The notes: generated from the sequence alone by a model not told the origin. 64,000 bases of DNA from Hamadaea sp. (GCF_013362815.1 NZ_JABFVK010000052.1:1-64000), one strand, 5' to 3'; shown: positions 1 to 8,480, counted from the stretch's first letter. Program-made: numbers and translations.

Positions 1-65
1 AGAGGTCAGACGGGGTGCAGACCTATACGACATGCTCACCCACACCCACGGAAACCCTCGAAGAG

Positions 66-88
66 CCCCGTTAGTTCATGATCGCGCG
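66..88 (-). repeat. Degenerate copy of the dispersed GATCATGAAC element
   Basis: On the minus strand this reads CGCGCGATCATGAACTAACG, the same opening as the copies at 6841, 8336, 48355 and 52994. Similarity fades beyond it (positions 1-65), which hold no gene I can support. The reverse TGA inside the motif is the stop codon of the ECF T-component gene that ends at 76, so the element overlaps the coding end. Confidence 0.5.
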
Positions 89-816
89 GAAAAGACGACG
101 AGCGAAGCGAGGAGAAGCGCAGCGAAAAGAAGAGCCCAGTCCCCGAGCCCGAAGGGCGAGGGCCGGGCGACAGTACGAGGCGTACCGGAGTCGAACCCCC
201 GAGCATCCATGGCTTGAGCAAGCCGGGTACCCCGGCGAATAGCCCCGACCAGCAGCCCGAACGCCGTTCCCGCGAACAGCGGGAAAAGGCGCAAGGGATT
301 GCCGCCCGAGTCGATGCCCCGAGCGCGCCGGGCCATCGAGATGAGTCGCCATTCTTCGCTGAGCAGCCCGACCAGCCGGAACGCGGCGAGCGCCCCGATC
401 GCGAACCGGGCCGGTGCCTTGACGTGCTGGATCAGCGAGTCGGCGAGGTCGGTCGGGTCGGTGGTGGCGTACACCAGGACCGCCGGCAATGCGAGGGCGA
501 GCAGGCGCAGCGCGTAGCTCACCGACAGCGACAGGACCGAGCTGGTCACGAGGAACGGTCCGAAGTCGAGCAGCACGTCACCGCTGGGAGAAGCGGCGAA
601 CAGCGACAACGAGATCACGACGCTGGCCGCGCCCAGGAGTGCCGGCCAGGCCCGGCGCAGCAGCCCCCATGGTGTGAGCCCGAACAACGGCGTGATCAGC
701 AACGTCAGCAGCACGATGCCGCCGAGCACCAAGGAGTCCAATGTGGTCAGCGCCGCCAGCGACAGCAACAATGCGGCGCCGAGTTTCGCGACCGGGGCAC
801 GCCGGGCAAGGATCAC
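76..816 (-). CDS. ykoC: ECF transporter transmembrane (T) component, YkoC/CbiQ type
   Basis: The 246-residue product is the energy-coupling membrane subunit of an energy-coupling-factor importer. It transmits ATPase movement to the substrate-binding S protein in the cytoplasmic membrane. Hydrophobic segments fill residues ~10-65 and ~80-120. The two cytoplasmic Ala-Arg-Gly coupling motifs of the EcfT family are visible (ARRARGIDSG and AMDARGFDSG). Length fits the family. It is the last gene of ykoE-ykoD-ykoC on the minus strand, overlapping the ATPase by four bases, so all three are probably translated together. Specificity for thiamine or its HMP precursor is inferred from the upstream TPP riboswitch, not from this protein. 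Confidence 0.86.
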   Translation of the reverse strand: MILARRAPVAKLGAALLLSLAALTTLDSLVLGGIVLLTLLITPLFGLTPWGLLRRAWPALLGAASVVISLSLFAASPSGDVLLDFGPFLVTSSVLSLSVSYALRLLALALPAVLVYATTDPTDLADSLIQHVKAPARFAIGALAAFRLVGLLSEEWRLISMARRARGIDSGGNPLRLFPLFAGTAFGLLVGAIRRGTRLAQAMDARGFDSGTPRTVARPSPFGLGDWALLFAALLLASLVVFSARS

Positions 817-2138
817 AGCGAGACCGTCCGATCGGCGAGCACCGAGACGAGCGAGGGGTCGTGGGTCACGGTCACGATGCCGTGCCCGGAGTCGCGCAGC
901 GACGCGAGCAGCGCCACCAGCTCGATCCAGGTGCGCCGGTCCTGCCCGAAGGTCGGCTCGTCGAGAATCAGCAGCCGGGGCGCGGCGGCCAGCGCGGTCG
1001 CCACACTCAGCCGCCGCGCCTGCCCGCCGGACAGCGTGAACGGGTTCGCCCGGGCCAGCTGAGCCAGGTGCAGGCGGTCCAGCAGCTCGTCCACGCGGGC
1101 GGGCGGCGTACCGCCGAGGGCCAACTCGTCACGGACGGTCGAGGTCACGAACTGATGCTCCGGATTCTGGAACACCGACCCGATGCGCCGGGCCAGCACG
1201 GCCGCTCGCCACTTGTGCGGCGCGCCGTCCGGCGTCACCACCGCACCCGCCGCGGGCCGCAGCAAGCCGCCGAGGGCCAGGGCAAGCGTCGACTTTCCCA
1301 CGCCGTTGGGGCCGGTCACGGCCACGGTTTCGCCCTCTCTGACTGCCAGATTCTGGTACGCCATAAGGCGTACCCGTAGATCCTGAGTGGAGATCAAGGC
1401 GCGACCGGGTGGCGCAGAAGCGCGCTGAGCCGGGACCGGATGGCCGGGGACCCACACGCCGGCGGCGGCGAGCTCGTCGCCGAGCCGACCCGTCAGCAGT
1501 GACGGGGGACCGTCCGCGCGGACGCCGCCGCCCGGATCGAGGACGACGACCCGAGTGATGAGCGGCAGGACTTCGTCGATGCGATGCTCGACCAGCACCA
1601 CGGTGACCTCGGCCTCGACCGCCTCGCGCAGCGTCTGGCGCACCTGGGCCGCGCCCTGCGGATCGAGATTGGCCGTCGGCTCGTCCAGCAGGAGGAGATC
1701 GGGGCGGGGCGCGAGCGTTCCGGCCAGCACGAGCCGCTGCTGCTCGCCACCCGAAAGCTGATCCGTACGCCGATCCCGCCCATAGGGGAAGCCGACCGCC
1801 TGCATGACCTCGTCGACGCGCGGCCAGATCTTCTCGACGGGCCAGCCGAGGTTCTCCAGCCCGAAGGCGACTTCGTCACCGGAGCGCCGCATGACCAGCT
1901 GTGAATGCGGATCTTGGAAGACGATGCCCGGCCGGCCCTCGACCTTCAGTACGCCCTCGGACTCGCCCGAGGATGTCGGCAGCAGGCCGGCAAGTGCGGC
2001 GAGCAGCGTGGACTTGCCCGCCCCGGACGGGCCGAGCAGCAGCACCCGCTCGCCCCGTTCGATCCGCAGGTCGACGCCGCGGACCGCCCAGGCGCGGCGG
2101 CCGGCGTGCCGCCACCCGTACCCGTCCAGGGTCAGCAT
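813..2138 (-). CDS. ykoD: ECF transporter fused double ATPase, YkoD type
   Basis: The 441-residue cytoplasmic protein carries two complete ABC ATPase domains, as YkoD does, rather than separate A and A' subunits. The first has Walker A GPSGAGKST, signature LSGGEQQR and Walker B LLLLDEPTA. The second has GPNGVGKST, signature LSGGQARR and LLILDEPTF. The start at 2138 is chosen because the frame upstream only shadows the S component and because its ATG touches that gene's TGA stop. It powers uptake through the neighbouring T and S subunits. Confidence 0.88.
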   Translation of the reverse strand: MLTLDGYGWRHAGRRAWAVRGVDLRIERGERVLLLGPSGAGKSTLLAALAGLLPTSSGESEGVLKVEGRPGIVFQDPHSQLVMRRSGDEVAFGLENLGWPVEKIWPRVDEVMQAVGFPYGRDRRTDQLSGGEQQRLVLAGTLAPRPDLLLLDEPTANLDPQGAAQVRQTLREAVEAEVTVVLVEHRIDEVLPLITRVVVLDPGGGVRADGPPSLLTGRLGDELAAAGVWVPGHPVPAQRASAPPGRALISTQDLRVRLMAYQNLAVREGETVAVTGPNGVGKSTLALALGGLLRPAAGAVVTPDGAPHKWRAAVLARRIGSVFQNPEHQFVTSTVRDELALGGTPPARVDELLDRLHLAQLARANPFTLSGGQARRLSVATALAAAPRLLILDEPTFGQDRRTWIELVALLASLRDSGHGIVTVTHDPSLVSVLADRTVSL

Positions 2139-2728
2139 CAGACGAGCTCGCGCGTACGCCCGGAGGGGAACGGGTCCAGCACCCCGGTGCTGGACAGCCC
2201 CCTGGCCAGGGCGAACGAGCCAGCCCCCGCGATCAGCGCGCCGCTGGCGATCTGGATCAGCGCGTAGGTGATCTGCCACGACGCCGACCACTCGCCGTAC
2301 GAGGTGGTGGTCAGATCGAGGATGGTCGCGGCGGCCCCGATGAGACCACCGGTGAGCAGCGCGTGCGGCAGCCCCCAGCGCTTGTAGCCACCGAGGGCGA
2401 AGCCCAGCTCGCCGGCCGCGCCTTGAGCGAGACCGTAGTAGAGCACCGTGACGCCCCAGGCCGAGCCGAGCAGCGCCGAGATGATCGCCGCCACGAGCTC
2501 GGCGAACAGGGCCGCGCCCGGCTTGCGGACGATCAGCGGGGCGAGCACGGCGGGCAGGAACCACACGCCGGTGATGGCCGCTCCGGCGGGCGGGAAGCCC
2601 GCGAAGGCGGCGCTGAACGGGCCGAACCACAGCTGGTTCCAGGCCCAGAAGACGACGCCGAAGGCGACGGCGACGACAGCGGTGACGACGATGTCGACCG
2701 TCCGCCACCGGTAGTTACTGCTGTTCAT
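2138..2728 (-). CDS. ykoE: ECF transporter substrate-binding (S) component, YkoE family
   Basis: The 196-residue integral membrane protein has five to six hydrophobic helices and matches the YkoE family of S components, which bind thiamine or hydroxymethylpyrimidine. The ATG at 2728 is preceded by an AGGAG ribosome-binding site six bases upstream. A longer reading from 2782 would start inside the leader and is rejected. First gene of the operon and directly downstream of a TPP riboswitch, so thiamine pyrophosphate probably represses the operon. Which pyrimidine or vitamin form is carried cannot be told from sequence alone. Confidence 0.85.
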   Translation of the reverse strand: MNSSNYRWRTVDIVVTAVVAVAFGVVFWAWNQLWFGPFSAAFAGFPPAGAAITGVWFLPAVLAPLIVRKPGAALFAELVAAIISALLGSAWGVTVLYYGLAQGAAGELGFALGGYKRWGLPHALLTGGLIGAAATILDLTTTSYGEWSASWQITYALIQIASGALIAGAGSFALARGLSSTGVLDPFPSGRTRELV

Positions 2729-2833
2729 GACGACTCCTAGTTCGAGGGGGGAACCAGGAGAAGACGCACGCCATGCCCTCATGATCCCAAGTCGGGATTG
2801 ATGGCATGGCGCAAACGATGAGGTGAAGACCGA

Positions 2834-2957
2834 ACTCCCTACGCTGGCATCGGCGGCCCTCCCCAGGGCGACGCCTTGTCCAGATCAGGTTCGAGGGTCT
2901 GCGACCGCCTCCGATTTACGAGGCGGGACGCACTCTCAGCGCTGTGCGCTCCCCTGT
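2834..2957 (-). promoter_or_regulatory. TPP riboswitch (THI element)
   Basis: Read on the minus strand, the hallmark segments occur in order: a 5' GGGGAGC arm, the CTGAGA core, then GAACCTGATCTGGA, and a closing GCCAGCG followed by AGGGAG. This is the conserved thiamine pyrophosphate aptamer. It lies ~105 bases upstream of the ykoE start, so ligand would switch off expression of the ECF importer. The permease gene on the opposite strand starts beyond it, at 3033. Confidence 0.93.
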
Positions 2958-3032
2958 CCGTCTGATGTTCAGTTGTATGTTCCGTTGTGGGGCGTAGGCT
3001 ACACCGCTTTCGGGCCGGTAGCGTACGGGTTC

Positions 3033-4043
3033 GTGACGACCGTCTCCCCGACCCGGCCCCGAGCGCCGGAAGAAGCGCCGGCCGGACCGCGACGATGGCG
3101 GGTCGGCTCCGTCGAGGTGCTCGCCGTTCTCCTCGTGCTCCTGGTGCTGTTCCGTACGCAGGTCGCCGATCTGATCAACGGGCCGCGGATCAGCACTTGG
3201 ACGACCGTTTTCGTGTCCGTGATGGTCCAGGCGACCCCGTTCCTCGTGTTCGGGGTGGTGCTCTCCGCCGTCATCGCGGTCTTCGTACCCCGGAGCTTCT
3301 GGGCGAAAGCCTTGCCGAAGCACCCCGCCTTGGCGGTTCCGGTAGCCAGTTGTGCTGGGGTGGTGCTCCCGGGCTGTGAGTGCGGCTCGGTGCCGATCGC
3401 GGGCTCGCTGATGCGCCGCGGGGTCACCCCGGCGGCGGCGCTCGCCTTCCTGCTGGCGGCCCCGGCGGTGAACCCGATCGTGCTCACCGCGACGGCCGTC
3501 GCGTTCCCCGGTCAACCGCAGATGGTGATCCTGCGCGCGGTCGGCAGCCTGATCGTGGCGACCGGGATGGGCTGGCTCTGGCTGCGGCTGGGCAAGCCGG
3601 AGTGGATCAAGCTCCCGGCCCGGCCCGACCTCGACGACGAGTCGAAGTCGCGGGCGTTCTGGGCGTCCTGCCGCCACGACATCATCCACGCGGGTGGCTT
3701 CCTCGCCGTCGGTGCGGCCGCGGCCGCGACGATCAACGTGCTCGTCCCGGAGAAGTGGCTGCTGGCGGTCGCCCAACGGCCGGTGCTGAGCGTCCTCGCG
3801 CTGGCGGTCCTCGCCGTGCTGCTGTCGATCTGCTCGGAGGCGGATGCCTTCGTGGCGGCCTCGCTCTCGCAGTTCTCGCTCACCGCTCGGCTGGCGTTCC
3901 TGCTGGTCGGGCCGATGGTCGACCTGAAACTGATCTCGATGCAGGCCGGGGTCTTCGGACGCCGGTTCGCCACCCGGTTCGCCCCGGCCACCTTCGCGGT
4001 GGCGACCGGGGTGGCCGGCGTCCTGGGGGTGATCTTCCTGTGA
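3033..4043 (+). CDS. Permease of the ArsP_1/UPF0718 family
   Basis: The 336-residue product has eight or so membrane helices and the conserved cysteine segment CAGVVLPGCECGSVPIAG, plus a second motif SICSEADAF. The family (B. subtilis YcgR) is thought to move a metal or organometal ion. Substrate is unproven. The GTG at 3033 is chosen because a TAGCGT -10 lies seven bases upstream (leaderless start) and because upstream codons overlap the antisense riboswitch. It overlaps the next gene by GTGA, which encodes the usual YcgQ-type partner. Confidence 0.78.
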   Translation: MTTVSPTRPRAPEEAPAGPRRWRVGSVEVLAVLLVLLVLFRTQVADLINGPRISTWTTVFVSVMVQATPFLVFGVVLSAVIAVFVPRSFWAKALPKHPALAVPVASCAGVVLPGCECGSVPIAGSLMRRGVTPAAALAFLLAAPAVNPIVLTATAVAFPGQPQMVILRAVGSLIVATGMGWLWLRLGKPEWIKLPARPDLDDESKSRAFWASCRHDIIHAGGFLAVGAAAAATINVLVPEKWLLAVAQRPVLSVLALAVLAVLLSICSEADAFVAASLSQFSLTARLAFLLVGPMVDLKLISMQAGVFGRRFATRFAPATFAVATGVAGVLGVIFL

Positions 4044-4762
4044 ACCGGCAGGCCCAAGCCGTCATCATGCTGCTGCTCGGCGGGGCGGTGCTCAAGATCA
4101 GCGTAGGGGACCTCTATCTCCGGTACGTCAAGGAGGGGCTACGCCCGTTCTTGCTGCTCTCCGGAGCGCTGCTCGTCGTGGCGGCCGTCATGACGTTGTG
4201 GCACGAGTACCGCGTCCCCGAGTCGCATGCTTCCCACGAGCACGATGATCACGGGCACGCGCACGGGGGACCGCTCGTCGGCTGGATGATCATCGCGCCC
4301 GTGTTGGGCCTGCTGCTCGTCGCGCCGCCCGCCATGGGGGCGTACGCCGCCGGCCAGTCCGGCACCGCGTTGTCCACAGCGGCCGAGTCGGATTATCCGC
4401 CGTTGCCGCCGGGGGACGTCGTGCCGATCACCGTTCTCGACTACGCCTCGCGAGCGGTCTTCGACAAAGGCAAGTCGCTCGGCGATCGCCAGGTGAAACT
4501 GGTGGGCTTCCTGGTCACCAGCACCGACGGCAAGCAGGTCCTCGGCCGGATGATCCTGTCGTGCTGTGCCGCCGACGCCCGCCCGATCAAGGTGGCCTTC
4601 GCCGGGCAGGGCCCGACCGGGATGGCCGACGACTCGTGGGTCGAGATCGTCGGGACGTACACCGATCAGACCATGCGGGACGCGGTCAACGACGAGATCA
4701 TCCCGTACATCTCCGTGGTCTCCTGGCGTCCCGTCGATCCCCCGAAGCAGCAGTACGAGTAG
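4040..4762 (+). CDS. TIGR03943 / YcgQ-family membrane protein, partner of the permease
   Basis: The 240-residue protein has two N-terminal membrane helices, a His/Asp-rich loop (HASHEHDDHGHAHG, residues ~68-81), a third helix and a C-terminal extracytoplasmic domain with a CC pair (ILSCCAADA). This is the standard partner of UPF0718 permeases. The His-rich loop suggests metal contact. Zinc is a reasonable guess from family members under Zur control, but I see no Zur box before this operon. GTG start overlaps the permease stop. Confidence 0.75.
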   Translation: MNRQAQAVIMLLLGGAVLKISVGDLYLRYVKEGLRPFLLLSGALLVVAAVMTLWHEYRVPESHASHEHDDHGHAHGGPLVGWMIIAPVLGLLLVAPPAMGAYAAGQSGTALSTAAESDYPPLPPGDVVPITVLDYASRAVFDKGKSLGDRQVKLVGFLVTSTDGKQVLGRMILSCCAADARPIKVAFAGQGPTGMADDSWVEIVGTYTDQTMRDAVNDEIIPYISVVSWRPVDPPKQQYE

Positions 4763-4773
4763 CTCTCCCCTCG

Positions 4774-4837
4774 TGCGTTATCCGGGATAACGTCCCCTCG
4801 GCGGGCGACGAGGCCGCGATATCCCGGGATAACGCAC
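4774..4837. terminator. Long intergenic hairpin (family GATAACGC, copy A)
   Basis: GTGCGTTATCC at 4774-4784 pairs with GGATAACGCAC at 4827-4837, and pairing continues inward with one gap through the ATATCCCGGGATA region. It follows the permease operon stop by ~10 bases and has no T-tract, as is common for actinobacterial terminators. A sequence-related hairpin lies at 13946-14007. Confidence 0.65.
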
Positions 4838-4925
4838 CCGAGTAAGACACCTACCGGCGGGTAAGACTGAGCAGTAACGTATAGGGCGACACCACTTGAT
4901 CCCGTCCCACCGGGGGTGTACGCGA

Positions 4926-6848
4926 ATGACCGCGACCGATGCCAAGCCGCAGGTGACCGCCGACCAGGCTCGGGAGATCCTCGAGTCCAGTCGCGACGAG
5001 TGGCGCAAGCCGAGTTTCGGCAAGCAGCTGTTCCTGGGCAGATTCCGGCTGGATCTCATCAGCCCCTGGCCGCAGCCGGATCCGGAGAAGGCCGCCCGGG
5101 CCGACGCGTTCCTGCCGAAGCTCCGGGAGTACCTCGAGAACAACGTCGACGGCGCGCAGATCGAGCGGGACGCCTTCATCCCGGACGACGTCTTCGCCGG
5201 GTTGGCCGGGCTCGGCTGCTTCGGCATGAAGATCGACCCGGAGTACGGCGGGCTCGGACTGTCCAATCTCCACTATTGCAAGGCGCTGATGCTGACCGGG
5301 TCGGCGAACCCGTCTCTCGGGGCGCTGCTGAGCGCGCACCAGTCGATCGGCGTACCGCAGCCGCTGAAGATGTTCGGCACGCCGGAGCAGAAGAAGCGCT
5401 TCCTGCCCCGGCTGGCGGCGGGCGAGGTCTCGGCGTTCCTGCTCACCGAGCCCGACGTCGGCTCCGATCCCGCGCGGATGCGCACCAGCGCCACTCCGGT
5501 CGAGGGCGGCTACAAGCTCGACGGCGTCAAACTGTGGGCCACCAACGGCACGGTCGCCACGCTGCTGGTCGTGCTGGCGCGCGTACCGAAGTCGGACGGG
5601 CGCAAGGGTGGCATCACCGCGTTCGTCGTCGAGAGCGAGTCGGCCGGGATCACCGTCGAACGCCGGAACGCCTTCCTGGGCCTACGCGGTCTCGAGAACA
5701 GTGTCACCCGCTTCCACGACGTCTTCGTCCCGGCGGAGAACCGGATCGGGGAGGAGGGCCGCGGCATGCGGGTGGCCCTCGGCACCCTCAACACCGGCCG
5801 GCTGTCGTTGCCCGCTTCCTGCGTCGGCGCCCTGAAGTGGTGCACCGGCGTCGCCCGGGGCTGGGTCAACGAACGCGTGCAGATGGGCGTACCGATCGCC
5901 AAGCACGAGGCCATCGCCACCAAGCTCGCCTTCATCGCCGCGACCACCTACGGCGTCGAGAGCATGCTCGACCTCTGCTGCATGCTGGCCGACGACGACC
6001 GCAACGACATCCGGATCGAGGCGGCGCTGATCAAGCTCTACGCGTCCGAGCTCGCCTGGCAGGCCGCCGACGAACTCGTCCAGATCCGGGGCGGGCGCGG
6101 CTTCGAGACCGCCGCCTCCCAGGAGGCCCGGGGCGAACGCGGGGTCGCCGCCGAGCAGATCCTGCGCGACCTGAGGATCAACCGCATCTTCGAAGGCTCG
6201 ACCGAGATCATGCACCTGCTCGTCGCCCGCGAGGCCGTCGACCAGCACCTCAGCGTCGCCGGGGACATCATCGACCCCAAGGCCCCGACCGGCCGCAAGG
6301 TCCGCGCCGGTATGCGCGCCGCCGGGTTCTACGCCCGCTGGCTGCCCACGCTCGCCGTCGGTCGCGGTTCCTTCCACGGGTACGCCGATTACGGCGACCT
6401 GGGCCGGCACCTTCGGTACGTGGAGCGGTCGTCGCGCAGACTGGCCCGGCAGACGTTCCGGGGGATGGCCCGCTGGCAGGGCAAGATGGAGTTCAAGCAG
6501 AGCTATCTGAGCCGGATCGTCGACATCGGAGCCGAGCTGTTCGCGATCGCGGCGACCTGCGTACGCGCCCAGGCGTCGGGCCGGGCGGAAGAGCGGGAGC
6601 TGGCCGATCTCTTCTGCCGTCAGGCGCGGGATCGGGCCGAGCGGTCGTTCCGGCGGTTGCACCACAACACCGACGCCGACGACGTCCGGGGTTCGCGCCG
6701 CATCGCCGACGGCCGGTACGCCTTCCTCGAAGACGGCATCCTGCCCCCACCGGAGACGGGGGAGTGGGTCGCGACCTGGGAACCCGGCCCGTCCACCGAA
6801 CCGGACGTACGCCGTCGCCTGCCCCACGTCCACCGACCTTCCCGTTGA
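4926..6848 (+). CDS. Acyl-CoA dehydrogenase family protein
   Basis: The 640-residue flavoprotein resembles the long FadE-type acyl-CoA dehydrogenases, which carry out the first oxidation of beta-oxidation. The N-terminal helical domain is followed by the FAD-binding beta domain (TEPDVGSDPARM; KLWATNGT) and the C-terminal helical domain with RIFEGSTEIMH, whose Glu is the expected catalytic base by family analogy. About 200 residues extend past the usual 380-400 core. The ATG at 4926 is preferred over an upstream ATG because the protein then begins with a normal polar leader. Its stop is the TGA of the dispersed element at 6841. Confidence 0.85.
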   Translation: MTATDAKPQVTADQAREILESSRDEWRKPSFGKQLFLGRFRLDLISPWPQPDPEKAARADAFLPKLREYLENNVDGAQIERDAFIPDDVFAGLAGLGCFGMKIDPEYGGLGLSNLHYCKALMLTGSANPSLGALLSAHQSIGVPQPLKMFGTPEQKKRFLPRLAAGEVSAFLLTEPDVGSDPARMRTSATPVEGGYKLDGVKLWATNGTVATLLVVLARVPKSDGRKGGITAFVVESESAGITVERRNAFLGLRGLENSVTRFHDVFVPAENRIGEEGRGMRVALGTLNTGRLSLPASCVGALKWCTGVARGWVNERVQMGVPIAKHEAIATKLAFIAATTYGVESMLDLCCMLADDDRNDIRIEAALIKLYASELAWQAADELVQIRGGRGFETAASQEARGERGVAAEQILRDLRINRIFEGSTEIMHLLVAREAVDQHLSVAGDIIDPKAPTGRKVRAGMRAAGFYARWLPTLAVGRGSFHGYADYGDLGRHLRYVERSSRRLARQTFRGMARWQGKMEFKQSYLSRIVDIGAELFAIAATCVRAQASGRAEERELADLFCRQARDRAERSFRRLHHNTDADDVRGSRRIADGRYAFLEDGILPPPETGEWVATWEPGPSTEPDVRRRLPHVHRPSR

Positions 6849-6927
6849 TCATGAACTAACGGTCGTGTTCGAGCGGTGTGTCGTGTCCGTCCGGCCCTGA
6901 TCAACTCCGCGAGCGCGTGATCAACCC
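6841..6927 (+). repeat. Dispersed GATCATGAAC element, copy R1
   Basis: The stretch opens GTTGATCATGAACTAACGG, then has CGGTGTGTCGTGTCCG in the middle, and ends with CCCTGATCAACTCCGCGAG. The reverse complement of 8336-8413 matches the first ~45 bases almost base for base. The TGATCA palindrome supplies the stop of the acyl-CoA dehydrogenase. The element ends exactly where coding sequence for the GH12 signal peptide begins. Confidence 0.8.
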
Positions 6928-7614
6928 ACGCGCCTGAGCCTGGGTGCGACGCTCCTCGCAATCGTCCTGGTCGGGCTGCTCTCGACCCCGGCGCAGGCCG
7001 CCGTCTGGTACTCGACCGACCGCTGGGGGACCTGGTCCAGCGGTGGTTACACGCTCTACAACAACGTCTGGGGCAACGGCTACGGCCCCCAGACGATCTG
7101 GGCCAACTCCGGCACGAACTGGGGAGTCTGGGCCAACCATCCGAACACCGGTGGGATCAAGGCGTACCCGAACTCGACGAAGTGGTCGGGCAAGAAGGTC
7201 AGTGCGCTCGGCACGCTCAGCAGTTCGTTCAACGTCTCCGTGCCGACCAGCGGCGTCGCCTTCACCAGCGCGTACGACGTGTGGTCGAGCGACAACGCGC
7301 ACGAGATCATGCTGTGGATGAACAAGTACGGCGCGGTCGGGCCGCTTGGCTCCTTCCAGACCTCGGTCAGCGTCGGCGGCCACTCATGGAACGTCTACCG
7401 CGGCTCGAACGGCTCCAACCAGGTGTACTCCTTCGTGCGTACGAGCAACACCTCGTCGGGGACTGTCGACATCAAGGCGATCTGTAACTGGATCAAGAAC
7501 CGGGGCTGGTTCGGTGACGTCACTATCGGCAACGTCCAGTTCGGCTACGAGATCACCTCGTCGTCCGGCGGCAAGGACTTCGTGACGAACAACCTCACCG
7601 TCACGGCTACCTGA
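6928..7614 (+). CDS. GH12 endoglucanase lacking a recognisable start codon
   Basis: The reading frame encodes a secreted family-12 cellulase. A signal peptide (LLAIVLVGLLSTPAQA) is followed by the GH12 domain with nucleophile motif EIMLWMN and acid/base motif FGYEIT; one pair of such Glu residues is the family signature. The mature domain is intact to its stop. The frame is open only from 6901, and between there and the signal peptide there is no ATG, GTG or TTG. ACG at 6928 or CTG at 6934 would be needed. The dispersed element occupies the place of a normal promoter, RBS and start, so the gene may be silenced or use a non-standard start. Confidence 0.7.
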   Translation, partial: TRLSLGATLLAIVLVGLLSTPAQAAVWYSTDRWGTWSSGGYTLYNNVWGNGYGPQTIWANSGTNWGVWANHPNTGGIKAYPNSTKWSGKKVSALGTLSSSFNVSVPTSGVAFTSAYDVWSSDNAHEIMLWMNKYGAVGPLGSFQTSVSVGGHSWNVYRGSNGSNQVYSFVRTSNTSSGTVDIKAICNWIKNRGWFGDVTIGNVQFGYEITSSSGGKDFVTNNLTVTAT

Positions 7615-7629
7615 CCCTCCTTCGGACAA

Positions 7630-7673
7630 CGCCGGCTCGGTCAGCGGATCCGTGTACGCAGACCGAGCCGGCG
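7630..7673. terminator. Bidirectional hairpin between convergent genes
   Basis: CGCCGGCTCGGTC at 7630-7642 pairs perfectly with GACCGAGCCGGCG at 7661-7673 around an 18-base loop. It follows the GH12 stop and also covers the last codons and stop of the convergent membrane-protein gene ending at 7641, so it can terminate both. Confidence 0.75.
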
Positions 7674-8252
7674 CAGCTCCAGTGCCGCCAGGCTGTCCAT
7701 GGTGCCGGGATCGCCGGCCCGCCAACGGCTGGCGGTGTCATCGGGGAGGGTGGCGAGCCGACGCAGGGGGGCGCTCGTGAGAGCGCGCAGCGCCAGCAGT
7801 TCGACACCGCCCCGCCGACGGCGTAGCCGGCTCGCCGCGCTGGCGGTGCGAACCCAGCGGACGCGCAACGGTAGCCACAGCACGAGGGCCAGCAGGATGG
7901 GGATGCCGCCGATGGCCCAGCCCAGAATCAGAGCGAGGTCGTGCACCACGTCCTGCTGGCCCTGACCGGCTTCGGCGAGGGAACGGGCGGCCTCGGCCGC
8001 CTTGCCGAACGGGATGCCGAGCTTGTCGCCGACTAGCGGGATACCGTCCGCTTTGGACTGTGCGTCGGCGAGGTTGTCGGCCAGGCCGTTGCCGGCGTCC
8101 TCCATTTTGCGGCCGGGCGCGGCCAGCTTCATGATCAGCTCGAACACCCGGTGGCCCAGCCAGATCCACGCGACCGTCCAGGTCACCACGAAGAGGTCGG
8201 CGAAAAGCTGGCGGGCGAACCGGAAGGGCTTTTCCGCGTAGAGCTTCGGCAT
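7641..8252 (-). CDS. Membrane protein of unknown function
   Basis: I do not recognise a named family. The 203-residue product starts MPKLYAEKPFRFARQL. It has a membrane helix at ~18-42 (FVVTWTVAWIWLGHRVF), a central soluble segment with two 'adnladaqskadGIPLVGDKLG'-like repeats of small residues, and a second helix pair at ~115-140 (LILGWAIGGIPILLALVLWLPL). The tail is rich in Arg and Leu. In-frame ATGs at 8261 and 8270 are also possible starts. The latter is 12 bases from a TATTCG -10 and could be leaderless. It is monocistronic. Confidence 0.6.
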   Translation of the reverse strand: MPKLYAEKPFRFARQLFADLFVVTWTVAWIWLGHRVFELIMKLAAPGRKMEDAGNGLADNLADAQSKADGIPLVGDKLGIPFGKAAEAARSLAEAGQGQQDVVHDLALILGWAIGGIPILLALVLWLPLRVRWVRTASAASRLRRRRGGVELLALRALTSAPLRRLATLPDDTASRWRAGDPGTMDSLAALELRRLGLRTRIR

Positions 8253-8335
8253 GCCGTCCATAGTGCCCATTCGGTACGTCGAATAGGCGTCACCGCGCGA
8301 GAGTGACACGGAACCGCGACCGGGGGAGGCGTCAT

Positions 8336-8413
8336 GCTGATCGCGGAGCGGTTGATCATGGTGCTGCGGACGCGACACACCGGCCGATCACGACCGTTAG
8401 TTCATGATCAACG
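8336..8413 (-). repeat. Dispersed GATCATGAAC element, copy R2
   Basis: On the minus strand it reads GTTGATCATGAACTAACGG, then CGGTGTGTCGCGTCCG, then GATCAACCGCTCCGCGATC. This aligns with copy R1 at 6841 over most of its length. It lies between zur and the membrane protein gene, both on the minus strand. Confidence 0.8.
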
Positions 8414-8480
8414 GGGCAGGGCGGGGTAAACGGGACGGGACGGGGGTCAACGGGACAGGGCGGGGTCAGCGCGACAGGGA
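8410..8480. repeat. Short imperfect tandem repeat next to element R2
   Basis: About four imperfect 19-20-base units of the form CAACGGGRCAGGGCGGGGT lie between the zur stop codon and element R2. The last runs into the final zur codons. Similar C-rich tandem units precede the element copies at 48355 and 52994. Confidence 0.55.

Noticed and set aside
184-212. tRNA-like T-arm (GGGGGTTCGACTCCG) on the minus strand
   Set aside because: It lies inside the conserved end of ecfT (ARGFDSG region) and no acceptor, D or anticodon stems can be formed around it.
2139-2708. Extension of the double ATPase reading frame upstream of 2138
   Set aside because: The extra residues are Arg-rich frame-shadow sequence of ykoE. 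The family start and the TGA/ATG junction both fit 2138.
2823-3032. N-terminal extension of the permease
   Set aside because: It overlaps the antisense TPP riboswitch and gives non-family residues. GTG 3033 has its own -10.
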